NCBI GenBank assembly: GCA_012295275.1
Contig: CM022667.1
Span: forward strand, 10,707,538-10,730,037
Direction: 5' to 3'
Origin: Chrysomallon squamiferum
Lineage: Eukaryota > Mollusca > Gastropoda > Neomphalida > Peltospiridae
DNA length: 22,500 nucleotides
Below the pieces are notes generated by a model. That model was not told where the DNA came from. It worked only from the letters and a program-made list of their open reading frames with translations, and ran no database searches. The position numbers and the translations under genes were made by a program. Position 1 is the first letter of the stretch. Every line of letters starts with the position of its first letter. This document shows positions 8,481-17,500 of this stretch, piece by piece.

Positions 8481-8671
8481 GGGTCAGCGATGTTGATGTT
8501 GATGTCTTAGATGAGAAATGAAATGGTCGATGGTCAGTGGTCAGTGGTCAGCTGATATCTGGTGCTGATATTATTTCAGATAAGAAATGGTCAGTGGTGG
8601 TCAGATGTAGATAATTGTTTTATGTCAGGACTGAAACGGTCAGTGTAAATTAGGAAAAGACAGTGGTCAGT
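8481..8671. repeat. cluster of GGTCAGT words
   Basis: GGTCAG occurs at 8482, 8532, 8539, 8546, 8589, 8599, 8638 and 8665. Three copies are in head-to-tail 7-bp register (8532-8552). TGGTCA at 7-bp period has the geometry of a nuclear-receptor DR1, though the consensus half-site is AGGTCA. A decayed short tandem repeat is the simpler explanation. Confidence 0.6.
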
Positions 8672-8734
8672 TAATTGAAAGGTGGACATTAGGAGGCTTA
8701 TCTCTCTGGCTTTGTTATATTATATTGTGTAGTT

Positions 8735-8837
8735 TAATTGTTTTATTTTATTTTTTTGTTTCTCTGTTTTCATAATAATTGTTGTTGGTATTATTGTTTA
8801 TTATTATTGTTGTTGTTATTGACGCTATTTGTTATTC

Positions 8838-8869
<32 letters not shown>

Positions 8870-9020
8870 TTTTATTATTATTATTAAATACAGATTATTA
8901 TCATTGTCATTATTATCTGTTTTAATTATTATCACTATAGTTGTTGCTGTTGTTGTTTATTGTTTATGTTGTCATCATAATGATCATTATGATTATCATC
9001 ATCATCATCATCATCATAAA
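8735..9020. repeat. TTA/TTG/ATC triplet-rich region
   Basis: TTATTG and GTTGTT triplets (about 8775-8835), a TTA array (about 8839-8885), mixed triplets, then ATC (about 8995-9016). The poly-Leu and poly-His frame is repeat translation. Confidence 0.92.
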
Positions 9021-9470
9021 AACATGTAACATCAACATTCTTGAACACCCAGTTTTGCAGCAGTAACTCTACTACCCTTCCATCATTCATCCTCTTCCAC
9101 ATCCTTTTTATTTATGCTTTGTAATTAAGTGATAAATAAAAAAAAGCCCCCATCAAACAGGAAGCAGAAGACGAAGAAGAAGAAAAAGAAGAAGAATGTT
9201 TTATTTATACCTGACACCTAGAAAATGTCCCAGGAACTAGTTTAACCAGTGTACCAGTCAACTGGCTGCAGCACCAAATGGCTTCTGCCCCTCCCCCTCC
9301 CCCCCCCACAACAACATTTCTAATTAAACAGGTGGCTTATTTCTTAACTGTTTCTTTTTTTATATATATATATCTTCATGAACTCTGTTCCATTTTTTTT
9401 TTTTTTTTTTTTTATGATAATTTCTAAAAATTTCAACACTTTTTTTTTTTTTTTTTATCTCATTGTTTTT
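9021..9470. other. mixed DNA with GAA, C and T tracts
   Basis: GAA-type triplets at about 9165-9196, a C-rich run (about 9288-9308), TATATATATA (9361-9372), and T runs at about 9391-9413 and 9440-9456. The intervening 9200-9285 is low-repeat and includes the small palindrome CCAGT-CA-ACTGG at 9254-9265. No gene is visible. Confidence 0.6.
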
Positions 9471-9473
9471 GAA

Positions 9474-9690
9474 ATCAAACGCCAAAGACACTGAGCTCTG
9501 TGAAGGGAGATGAATAATGGATGTCAAAAGATCTTTGAAACAGGCTGGGGTGCTTAATTAATTAACGGCCTGATTGTTAATTACTAGCAGTTTGATGAGT
9601 TTCTGTCATGACAACGAGATTTAGAAGTTTAATGAAGCATGGAGGATTGAACCCCTCCCCCTAAGTACACCCCCTTTGATACAACACCTC
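9474..9690. promoter_or_regulatory. low-repeat block with homeodomain/TALE-like words
   Basis: TTAATTAATTAA (9554-9565, a 12-bp palindrome) and GTTAATTAC (9576-9584) contain TAATTA homeodomain cores, with TGATTGTT (9571-9578) between them. CTGTCATGACA (9603-9613) carries a Meis-like CTGTCA and the palindrome TGTCATGACA. The density of such words in high-complexity sequence is typical of developmental enhancers, but activity here is inference only. Confidence 0.25.
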
Positions 9691-9945
9691 ATGTATTATG
9701 TTGAGTGTGTTTTATTATATTTTTATTTGTTTTCTGACCAGGTTAATTAGTCCGTTGTTAATGTATAGTTAATTTTGGATCTGTGATTGTTTATATTATT
9801 CATTTGTTCTCTTGTTCACTTTGCAGTTCTTGGGGGGTTTTGTGGATTTTTTATTTTTTATTTATATATATATTTTTTTGTCTTGTTGTTTTGTCTAATT
9901 GATTTATTTGTTTATATTTCTTTTTCTTGTTTTCTTCTTGGGGTT
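9691..9945. other. T-rich DNA, no gene seen
   Basis: T-rich sequence with TTTATTT and TTGTTTT words. Hydrophobic plus-strand frames beginning here run on into the CTGT array and have no domain. Confidence 0.5.
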
Positions 9946-9949
9946 TATC

Positions 9950-10001
9950 TCTACATCTGTCCAGTTTTCATCTATCAGTTTATCTATTCATTTGTCTCTC
10001 A

Positions 10002-10039
<38 letters not shown>

Positions 10040-10132
10040 TTTGTCTGTCTGTCCATGTGTCTACCTATCAACCTACACAGCTGTGAATTTATCTATGTAC
10101 CTACCTATTTACCTGTCTGTCTATCCATCCAT
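9950..10132. repeat. CTGT/CTAT tetranucleotide array
   Basis: Interrupted CTAT/CTGT units build to a clean (CTGT)n at about 10005-10039, with further CTGT and CTAC/CTAT units to about 10130. Leu-Ser-Val-Cys frames in all three phases are repeat translation. Confidence 0.95.
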
Positions 10133-10321
10133 ATGATTTAGTTCACACTCTTTCTCTGTGTGTTTTTACATCTATTATATATATTTATATATCTGTAATT
10201 TCATCTAAGCCTTCTTCTTTCTGCATATTTTTTTAATTGTTATATCTAATGTATTTATATCTTTCTGTTTCGCTCTCTGTATTCCCTAAATCTGACTGCA
10301 TATCCACTATATCTATAAATA

Positions 10322-10395
10322 TTGGTGATATATGTGTGTGTGTCTATATATATATTTATATAAGTATATATATACACACATACATATATCACCAA
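10322..10395. repeat. 74-bp near-perfect inverted repeat (hairpin)
   Basis: Arms 10322-10352 and 10365-10395 pair over 31 positions with one G-U wobble and one C-T mismatch, around a 12-base loop. The inner arms are GT and TA repeat against TA and CA repeat. The outer 14 bp (TTGGTGATATATGT with ACATATATCACCAA) are less repetitive, making the symmetry stronger than a simple GT-TA-CA compound microsatellite would give. Length and loop size fit a pre-miRNA-like hairpin or a small palindromic element. Neither is shown by sequence alone. Confidence 0.85.
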
Positions 10396-10514
10396 CCTTC
10401 CATCTCTCTATTTCTGACTAATCTGTATCTTCTTCAAACAAAAAACCCCCTAAAAACAAATAACTTTTCTGTACTCAATTACCGAAACATGTTCACGAAG
10501 GTATAACATTCAAC

Positions 10515-10620
10515 ACAACACACAGGTAACTGAAACACCTTTGTTTACCTTAGCTGTGACTCAATCGAGTTTAAACTTACCTGTGAATCATAAACAAACC
10601 TTTCTCACAACACCTGCAGT
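10515..10620. promoter_or_regulatory. ACCTG/CAGGTA and FOX-word cluster
   Basis: CAGGTAA (10523-10529), CACCT (10536-10540), TTACCT (10545-10550), TTACCTGT (10577-10584) and CACCTG (10611-10616) lie within 94 bp; these match Snail/ZEB-type E-box variants. TGTTTAC at 10543-10549 and TAAACAA at about 10591-10597 match the FOX core in opposite orientations. The sequence is otherwise low-repeat. Candidate regulatory element by word density only. Confidence 0.25.
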
Positions 10621-10639
10621 TCAGTTATTAAAAACTCTA

Positions 10640-10890
10640 GATTGAGATGTGATGAGTTAAGGGATAAAACCTCATCAGTGTCACCTCTTTTAATCAAAGG
10701 CTGTAGTATTTGTTTTACTGTCTCAGAGAAGGTGCATATAAAATACCACTTTTTGCTAATTTGGGAAAGAGTAACCTATGGAGTCCTATTTTATATTTAT
10801 TTTTGTTTAATTTTTTTTTTTTTTAAATGTTTTTTTTTGTTTGTTTTTTTAAATTATCATAATTTTAAACTATTTTTCATGTCCCTATCA

Positions 10891-10921
<31 letters not shown>

Positions 10922-11040
10922 TGTATTTTTCCGTCTGTGCGATTGATACACCTTTCTATAATTTTAGAAATTTATTAATAATCTTTTTTTTTTTTTTACC
11001 TTATGACATGTCTGTACTGGTTATTACTGATGTTATTTTT
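10640..11040. other. T-rich DNA, no supported gene
   Basis: Contains T runs (about 10810-10824, 10831-10838, 10984-10997) and a TTA array (about 10893-10918). The 138-codon plus-strand frame from 10642 is mostly Phe/Ile/Leu from these tracts; its first 40 codons are less repetitive but match nothing I recognise. Confidence 0.5.
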
Positions 11041-11044
11041 GTCC

Positions 11045-11250
11045 ATTTATACCATTGATATTGCCTTTAAGACTACAGATATCAAATTTTCTTCATAAAA
11101 AAATCTTATTCTATTAATTTATACCATTGATATCCCTTTTATTATTATAATTATTAAATCTTCTTCAAATGGATGTGCTTTTGTTTATTTATATCATTGA
11201 TATCTCTTTCGTTATTATTATTCTTATCAAATCTTCATTATTTTCTTTTT
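11045..11250. repeat. minisatellite, ~70-72 bp unit, three copies
   Basis: ATTTATACCATTGATAT occurs at 11045-11061 and 11117-11133 and, with one change, at 11187-11203 (spacings 72 and 70). Each copy is followed by a T/C-rich segment and then ATCAAATTTTCTTCA or ATCTTCTTCAAAT-like sequence. A weak relative, ATTCATTATTATTGATGTCA, lies near 11288. Confidence 0.75.
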
Positions 11251-11299
11251 TTCTTTTTCTACATATAAAATATCTCTAATTTCTGGCATTCATTATTAT

Positions 11300-12065
11300 T
11301 GATGTCATTTTGTATTTGTCTCCTTTCTGATGCAAATACTTTTGATTATTTTCAGAGACCAAAGATTCATAAAAGCCAAACACCAAAGACCTCATCTATG
11401 TAAGTAATTGAGATCACGTACATAGAACGTACTTGTCACAGATCAAATGTCTTTATTATCATATATTTAAATTCCTCCACCATTTTCTGCTCACCGTCTA
11501 CATAAGAGCTTTTGTCTGGAGATTAAACTTAATGGCTTTATGTTGCATTCATACAAAATGACTTGTCGTAACAATTTAAAAAAAAAAAAATTATTTATTT
11601 ATTTTTTAACAAAGTCCTAAAAAATGGAAATAGGCATCAATGTTTGTAACAGAGCCTGGGTTTATTTGAAGATCATGAAAATAAAATTTGATTAGTTATT
11701 ATATAACTCACTAAGCGTTTATCCTTAAAAAATTAAATAATAAGAAAAATAAACTGAAAATTACAGTTATTTCAAACGTTTTTCTCCTGTAATTTTATTT
11801 GTTCAAAAATCACAATTTGTAATATAAAATACGACATATTCTGCAATAATATGTTTACAACACAGATGGTCTTTAATTCAAAGTACAGTTTTAGTAGGTT
11901 CTACAAATCATGTAGTGTGTACACAGCTTAAAAGAATAAATTTTCATATTTGTTTAGAGCGATTGTTATGTTTGTACAAAGCTAAAAAGGTTTCCATTTA
12001 TTACTACTTACTAGATTAATTTAATTTGTCTTGAAGCTGTTGGTTTTAGTGAAGCAAGGAAGAAA
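11300..12065. other. AT-rich low-repeat DNA, no gene seen
   Basis: No open frame of note. Small repeated phrases: CTATGTA (11396-11402) and TACATAG (11419-11425) form a 7-bp inverted repeat; TGTACACAGCTTAAAAG (11918-11934) and TGTACAAAGCTAAAAAG (11973-11989) form an imperfect direct repeat, and the first shares 15 bases with 8139-8153. An A run lies near 11578-11590. Confidence 0.5.
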
Positions 12066-12550
12066 GAAACTAAAAAAAAAAAAGAAGAAAAAAGAAAATG
12101 AAATCTTAGAGAACATTTATTTTTAATCATTAACTCAGTAATTATTTGGTCTGCCTTTTTCAGTTGTTTTTTTTATTTGGTTATTTTTGTCTTCTTTTTT
12201 TTTTTTTCCTTTTTTTCCCTTTTTTTTTATATATTCCTTAGTCATTTTATATGATTGTTTTTTTAGAGGGTTTGTTTGGGTTGTTGTTTTTTTTTTTTTT
12301 TTTAATTGTTTTTTTTTTTTTTTTTTTTCTTTATTGGGGTTATCTACTTTTATTCTTTTAGCATCATATTTTCCTCCTTTCTTTTTCTTTCTTCTTACCA
12401 TTTTTTCTTCTTTCTTTTTAAATATCATTTTGTTTTTTAAATTTATTTTAATATTATAAATTGTTACCTTTTTTCTTTTTTTTCATTCTATCTCTATTTT
12501 AATATTCATTGTTACCTTTTCTTTTTTCTTTTCATTTTCTTTATTTATAA
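12066..12550. repeat. A-run then long T-rich tract
   Basis: A-rich sequence (12070-12100) precedes about 400 bp dominated by T runs of up to 16 with TTTC words. The opposite-strand frames of about 90 codons (poly-Phe on plus, poly-Lys on minus) are compositional artefacts. Confidence 0.85.
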
Positions 12551-13070
12551 TAATTTTAAAAAGCAAATAAGCAACCAAGCAGACTAATAGAGTAAATAAA
12601 TAAACAATCTAACTAAAGAAAGCGAGAAGGATAAAAGGAACAGTATTATAAATAACTAAATTATAAATAAAAAATTGAATATATTAAAACTGCATTTTCA
12701 TTACATAAAAAAATTAAAAAAAATAATAAAATAAATTGATATGCCATATGTTTTTAAAATTTAATGTAGAGTTTATTTTGTTAATTTAAAAAATAAAATC
12801 AAAAACTAATTTAAAACTGTCATTCTGACATACTAGTAACAAAGATGAAGATGATAATAATTTGAAGAACACCAACACCTCCAACAACTACAACAACAGC
12901 AATAATAATAACAACAATACATGTAATATTAATAATAATAATGATAAACACTTTAAATTTAATTCAGAGTAGATTTCATTTCTAAGTTTGAATTTCTTTT
13001 AAAAAAATTGAAAAGAAAATATTTTAAATTTAAACAGAAGTAAATTTTCTTTCAAATGCCTGCAGGTAAA
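12551..13070. other. A/T-rich DNA with AAC/AAT triplets
   Basis: AAAT and TAAA words dominate to about 12830. Triplets of the CAA/AAT/AAC type occupy about 12877-12950. No gene, RNA or transposon end is visible. Confidence 0.6.
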
Positions 13071-13180
13071 CAATTAAAATAAACTGTACACATTTCTGAC
13101 CATCCTGTCACCATAGCGATGATAGAAAAAGGTGGGTAAACAGTATCTTTCTGTTTGCTGGACCATCATTCCATTGATGT
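13071..13180. promoter_or_regulatory. low-repeat block with X-box-like word
   Basis: GTCACC-AT-AGCGAT at 13107-13120 resembles the RFX X-box (GTNRCC, 0-3 bp, RGYAAC): the first half matches fully and the second at 4 of 6 positions. The flanks are high-complexity. Motif match only. Confidence 0.15.
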
Positions 13181-13690
13181 GAGGGGAGAGGGAGAGGAAT
13201 GGGGGGGGGGGTCAAATAATCTTTGCTCCCAGTCCACAGATTTAAGCAAACAGTTTTTCATCTTTTTCACAAAAAGCTGTTTTTTCTCCCCACGATAACC
13301 AAATCCTCTTCTCTCCCCCAGCATAACCCCTCCCTCCAATATCCTTTGGCTCTCTCTGTGGGTCATGTTTGCTCTCTTCCCCTCCCCCCTCACAGTTCCA
13401 TACCCCCCACCTCACCTGCCAGGTATGGATATGGTTTAAAAAACAGATTAGCGTTTTTCTCGGAGGAGTTGTTGTGTCAGTGGAGGAATTTCCAATTCTC
13501 CGAATATCAGAAAAACTTTGCAACTTGTTGAAAACAAAAGTGTGAGTAAATTATGTCCGGTAGTCTCTTGGCTTAGACGGTGAGGCTTGTTCAAACGGAG
13601 GGGGGGGGGTACAGAGGGACGCTGAGAGAAGCTAGGTAGTAAGCAGGGGACATTGTTATTGATTTTTTTATTTTTTTTATTGATTTTTAA
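13181..13690. other. low-repeat, C- and G-tract-rich DNA
   Basis: G run at about 13200-13211, CCCC-rich pyrimidine stretches (13285-13415), and a G run at about 13598-13609. Overlapping frames of 75-102 codons on both strands have Pro/Ser/His composition from the C tracts and no domain. The part at 13425-13540 is higher complexity and could be conserved noncoding DNA. Confidence 0.45.
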
Positions 13691-13697
13691 TTTTTTT

Positions 13698-13700
<3 letters not shown>

Positions 13701-13752
<52 letters not shown>

Positions 13753-13770
13753 GAAGAGAGAGAGGAGAAA
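13701..13770. repeat. (GA)n array
   Basis: Pure GA from about 13701 to 13749, then GGAGGAAGAGAG-type interruptions to about 13768. Confidence 0.97.
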
Positions 13771-13773
13771 AAA

Positions 13774-14045
13774 GCGATAATCTAGTGGTATAATAAAAAA
13801 TAAAATTATAATGACAAATAGGAGAGAAAGAGGGAAAAAAAATAAAAACAAAAAAAAGCAGTCATATAGCAACAGGTAGACAGAAAAACTAAAAATGAAA
13901 AAAAGATCGAATGAATAAATGAATGAAAGTTTAATGACATCTCAGCACAATAAAACCAGATCGATAACAGGTAAGAACAGGTAAGAACATTATTTTTAAA
14001 AAAAAAGATCATGTATAATAATAATAAAAAATATAAAAAAACTCT
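13774..14045. other. A-rich DNA
   Basis: Starts with GCGATAATCTAGTGGTA (13774-13790), which resembles the A-box-like core of the 1365-1740 repeat. Then A-rich sequence; AACAGGTAAGAAC occurs twice in tandem at about 13966-13988. No gene is visible. Confidence 0.45.
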
Positions 14046-14522
14046 AGTTATTGGTACAGTTACACCAAATATGATGACGTCCCAACCCTGGCTGTTGTTG
14101 TGACCACATCATGCATGTTGTTGACACAAGAAAGAAGAGGGGGGGGCAGAAATAAGGTGAATAACCAAAAAAATGTCATCTTGTCTGTTGTTCTTGTGGC
14201 TTTCCTCTGCATCCTGTACGAGGGAGGGAGCATGTGTACCTTGGCCCAGAGTCTTGTTAGCTTTAGGGAGGGGGGTATGGGGAGGAAGTCGCGAGAAATC
14301 ATATTTCTCATGGGCTGCTCCCCTCGGAGAGTGTGGGAAAATCTATTGAGCAAACATCACGATGGGGACGCGATTTCATGTGTATTGCTAACTTGCCAAA
14401 ACGAGAGGATGATTTAAACCCCACGGTTATGCGAATGTCATCACTAATGCTAACATTATATTGTTCATGGGAGTGCGGTACAAATTGCTAAATATGGCTC
14501 CTTTGTGGTTTGTTTCAATATA
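14046..14522. promoter_or_regulatory. higher-GC, CpG-bearing low-repeat island
   Basis: One of the most complex stretches of the window, with no microsatellite beyond G runs. Visible words: TGACGTC (14075-14081, CRE-like), ATGCGAAT (14429-14436, one change from the POU octamer), CTAAATATGG (14488-14497, CArG/MEF2-like) and TGTGGTTT (14504-14511, RUNX-like). GAGAAAT-CAT-ATTTCTC (14293-14309) is a perfect inverted repeat with 7-bp arms. Frames of 105 codons (plus, 14100) and 97 codons (minus, 14353) overlap antiparallel and carry no domain I know. Candidate enhancer, promoter or untranslated exon. Confidence 0.3.
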
Positions 14523-14528
14523 CATGTT

Positions 14529-14612
14529 TTTTTTTTTGAAAAAATGTTGTCACGTTTTTGTAAGCAGGGATTTTTCTTCTATGTTTTTTTTTTTTTTTTT
14601 TTTTTTTTTTCA
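14529..14612. repeat. two T runs
   Basis: T runs at about 14528-14537 and 14584-14610 (about 26 bp) flank about 45 bp of ordinary sequence. Confidence 0.9.
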
Positions 14613-14657
14613 TGATGATCATGTGTTATCGGTAAATAATGGAATGAAAAAAGTAGA

Positions 14658-15060
<403 letters not shown>

Positions 15061-15067
<7 letters not shown>

Positions 15068-15340
15068 AATAACAACATAGTTTTAACACTTGACACAAAA
15101 GATTTATCGCTTTTTTCTTTCTCAACAATTTTGCTAAAAACAAAATCCTTTTTCCTTTTCTTCTTAAATCCATTCTTTTGCCCGACTCGTGTATCAAATT
15201 CATCAAGAAGATGAAAAATGGCTAACCTGTTTTATCGTAAAAGTCAACTGACAGTTTGTGCGTCAGTCGGTCGCGATGTATTACGTTTGTTCAACAAATA
15301 TACAACAATTGAAAGGAGAATTATTTTCTGCTTTGTGTGT
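15061..15340. promoter_or_regulatory. low-repeat block with stem-loop
   Basis: High-complexity, CpG-bearing sequence from about 15180. ACTGAC (15247-15252) and GTCAGT (15262-15267) form a 6-bp stem around a 9-base loop. CTGACAG at 15249-15255 is Meis/TALE-like. No frame is supported. Confidence 0.2.
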
Positions 15341-15558
15341 GGTTATTTCTAAGAAAAAGAAAGAAGAAAAAAAAAAAAGATACGAAACTGACACTGTTGT
15401 ATTGCGAGACCACATTGCCAATACGTCATAATTCTAAACGCCAGAAGTACACACTATCACATTATCCTTCATTTTATTTATTCTTTTTGTTTTGTTTTGT
15501 GTGTTTGGGTTCGGTTGTTTTTGTTGTGTTTTTTTTTTTTTTTTTTGTATTTTTCTCG
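15341..15558. other. A-run, low-repeat DNA and T/G-rich tract
   Basis: A-rich tract (about 15352-15379), roughly 90 bp of mixed sequence, then TTTTG-rich sequence ending in a T run (about 15530-15546). The 80-codon plus-strand frame is Lys- and Phe-run dominated and not supported. Confidence 0.5.
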
Positions 15559-15559
15559 T

Positions 15560-15960
15560 GGAAAACTAAATTATCATAATTTATGACATCGAAAGGTTAT
15601 TGTCACATACCCGGGCTTATTTCCCAAAGATAAATTATCATAATTTATGTCACTGCTGTTTTATTCCGCAATAAAACATACAAAGAGCGAAAGAGGATCT
15701 GATATCGCTAATGAATCTTTTGTCGCTATTGAGATTGTTTTGCGATATAAAGTGCCAGCGTTCCTTGAGACACGTTTACTTCTGTATACGTCCATATCGT
15801 ATTAGATTAACATCTAGCCTCGACTAAGTATTATTAATATAAACAAATTTTAATAGGTAGCTTAACACAAAGCTGTAACGACCAGACAAAAGAAATGGGC
15901 ACGGTCTATAAATCATTATGCCGTGAGATCGGACGCGTTCGTTTATTGGGTCCAGTTTTT
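15560..15960. promoter_or_regulatory. low-repeat island with paired palindromes, candidate CNE
   Basis: TAAATTATCATAATTTATG occurs identically at 15567-15585 and 15631-15649 (64 bp apart). Its first 17 bases are a palindrome with 8-bp arms and one central base. Downstream, ATATCGC (15702-15708) and GCGATAT (15742-15748) are an inverted repeat, and GCAATAAAA (15668-15676) resembles a posterior Hox site. CpG is scattered through 15650-15945 and no frame is open. This is the strongest looking candidate noncoding element of the window, but conservation is untested. Confidence 0.35.
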
Positions 15961-16755
15961 AAAAAAAGAATACAAAGAGGTTTAAAGAAAAGCAGAAGAG
16001 ATTTTTTTAAAATTGTGTTATTGTTTTCGAAATAGATGATAGTTTTGGAAACCAGCGTTGATTTTAAATTGAAGTAATTTACTTGATTAAACAACAATAA
16101 TAATAATAATAATAATATATATATATATACATTACTCTATTTTTTTTTATAAAAAAATTTAAAACAAAAATATTTGTGTTTTTTTTCAGAAACGTAGTTT
16201 TCATCATTAGTTTTATAACAGATCAATTTATTTTAATAAAAAGGATGTTTTTTTTTTTTTTTTTTAATTAAATTTTTTTAATTTCATTTTTATTTTTGTA
16301 TAAATTATTTTAAAGGTTTAAAAAATAAAAATAAAAAATTGACTTTTTTAATTGTTGACATCATAATAGTTTTGATACTTAATTGCAATTTTAAATTATG
16401 CAATTTATTTTTAACAAATACTTGTTGTTTGTTTGTTGTAAATTGAAAAAAAAAAAAAAAAAAAAATAATTGAAGCTAAAGTAATTTATCATAATAAAAT
16501 AAAAATTAATTGAAAATCTGGTGCATACCTTTAAATAAGAACTTAAGACTACAGTTAAAAAAATACAAATGGATGATTTGAATTTAAAAGAAATGTTAAG
16601 GAAGAATTTAAAAGTAAAATGAAATGGTAAAAATGTACTGAGGTATTTTAATAAATTAAAATAAATAATAATAATAAAATTTTTAAAAGAAATATTTAAA
16701 AAATGACTGTTAAGAAAATGGTTAACTGAAAATTCAATCTTTTTTTTTTCTTTAT
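15961..16755. other. AT-rich DNA with homopolymers, no gene seen
   Basis: Contains AAT then AT arrays (about 16095-16130), T runs (16140-16148, about 16247-16265), an A run (about 16446-16466) and TTTTTTTTTC (16741-16750). The 63-codon minus-strand frame near 15906-16097 has no domain. Confidence 0.6.
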
Positions 16756-16759
16756 AACC

Positions 16760-17270
16760 ATATATAAATCAAAGAACTGAACAATACACATCACCTTTTG
16801 CACAACTAAACAATATATTTAAAAAAAAAAAAAAAAATGTTTTATAGAAATCATCAATGTTTTACATAACAATACATTTAACAGAAGAGGACAATGGATT
16901 TTCATGAAATGAACAATATTTTAAATAAAATATCAACATATTTTATTGAAATGAGCAAATATATGTAAATAAAAGTAATATAAATCATATTATCACACAA
17001 AATTTAAAAAAAAAAAAAATTGACAGAAAATAGCAATAAATTTAATTAAAATAAAAATATTTAAAAAATAAACTGTATTGTACTGAAATGAACATTTTAT
17101 CAACATGAACAATATTGTTATGCATTTTTATATTTTACACACATCAGCAATAATACAAATGTATTGAAATGTACCTTTTAATAAACACTTCATTTATTGT
17201 AATGTACAGTGTATTTTAATGAAATGATACCTTTATTAAAATGAACAATATATTTTATGCTAAATCAAGC
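16760..17270. repeat. degenerate array built on GAAATGAACAATAT
   Basis: Related phrases recur: ATGAAATGAACAATATT at 16904-16920, TTGAAATGAGCAAATATA at 16946-16963, CTGAAATGAACATTTTA at 17083-17099, CATGAACAATATTG at 17104-17117, TATTGAAATGTACC near 17162, AATGAAATGATACC near 17219 and AAAATGAACAATATATTTTA at 17238-17257. Spacing is irregular (about 20-120 bp), consistent with an old, decayed short-unit array. Confidence 0.6.
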
Positions 17271-17289
17271 ACAGAAACGGACAAAGGAA

Positions 17290-17370
17290 CATAGGTGAAG
17301 TCACCTGCGATTTACCTGATCAATTTACCTGGTTTGTTAATTGAGTTCAAAACAAATATTTTACCTCAAA
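17290..17370. promoter_or_regulatory. ACCTG word cluster
   Basis: AGGTG (17293-17297), CACCTG (17302-17307), TTACCTG (17312-17318), TTACCTG (17325-17331) and TTACCT (17361-17366) lie within 74 bp of low-repeat sequence. The words match Snail/ZEB-type E-box variants and recall clusters at 10515 and 21700. Alternatively it is a short decayed repeat. Confidence 0.25.
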
Positions 17371-17395
17371 TTTACTGTGGCCACCAGAATCAATA

Positions 17396-17500
17396 GATGG
17401 TGGGGTGAGGGGGGGGGTCATGATAATTTGAAATATAATTGTTTAAGATGTAAAGTGTGTGTCCTTTGTGTTTGGGAGTGCTGTTTGTTTTAGAACAAAA
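17396..17500. other. G-rich tract and low-repeat DNA
   Basis: GGTGGGGTGAGGGGGGGGG at about 17399-17417 is followed by ordinary sequence. Confidence 0.5.

Noticed and set aside
9641-9658. GGAGG-ATTGAACC-CCTCC hairpin whose minus strand contains GGTTCAATCC, a tRNA B-box match
   Set aside because: No A box, acceptor stem or anticodon arm at suitable distance; a chance match to a short motif.
9950-10132. Possible CRISPR-like array
   Set aside because: Uniform 4-bp tandem repeat with no unique spacers.
10642-11058. 138-codon plus-strand frame, the longest in the window
   Set aside because: Mostly Phe/Ile/Leu from T and TTA tracts; no recognisable motif.
14060-14417. Antiparallel frames of 105 and 97 codons
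   Set aside because: Mutually overlapping on opposite strands, no domain; higher GC with few stops explains both.
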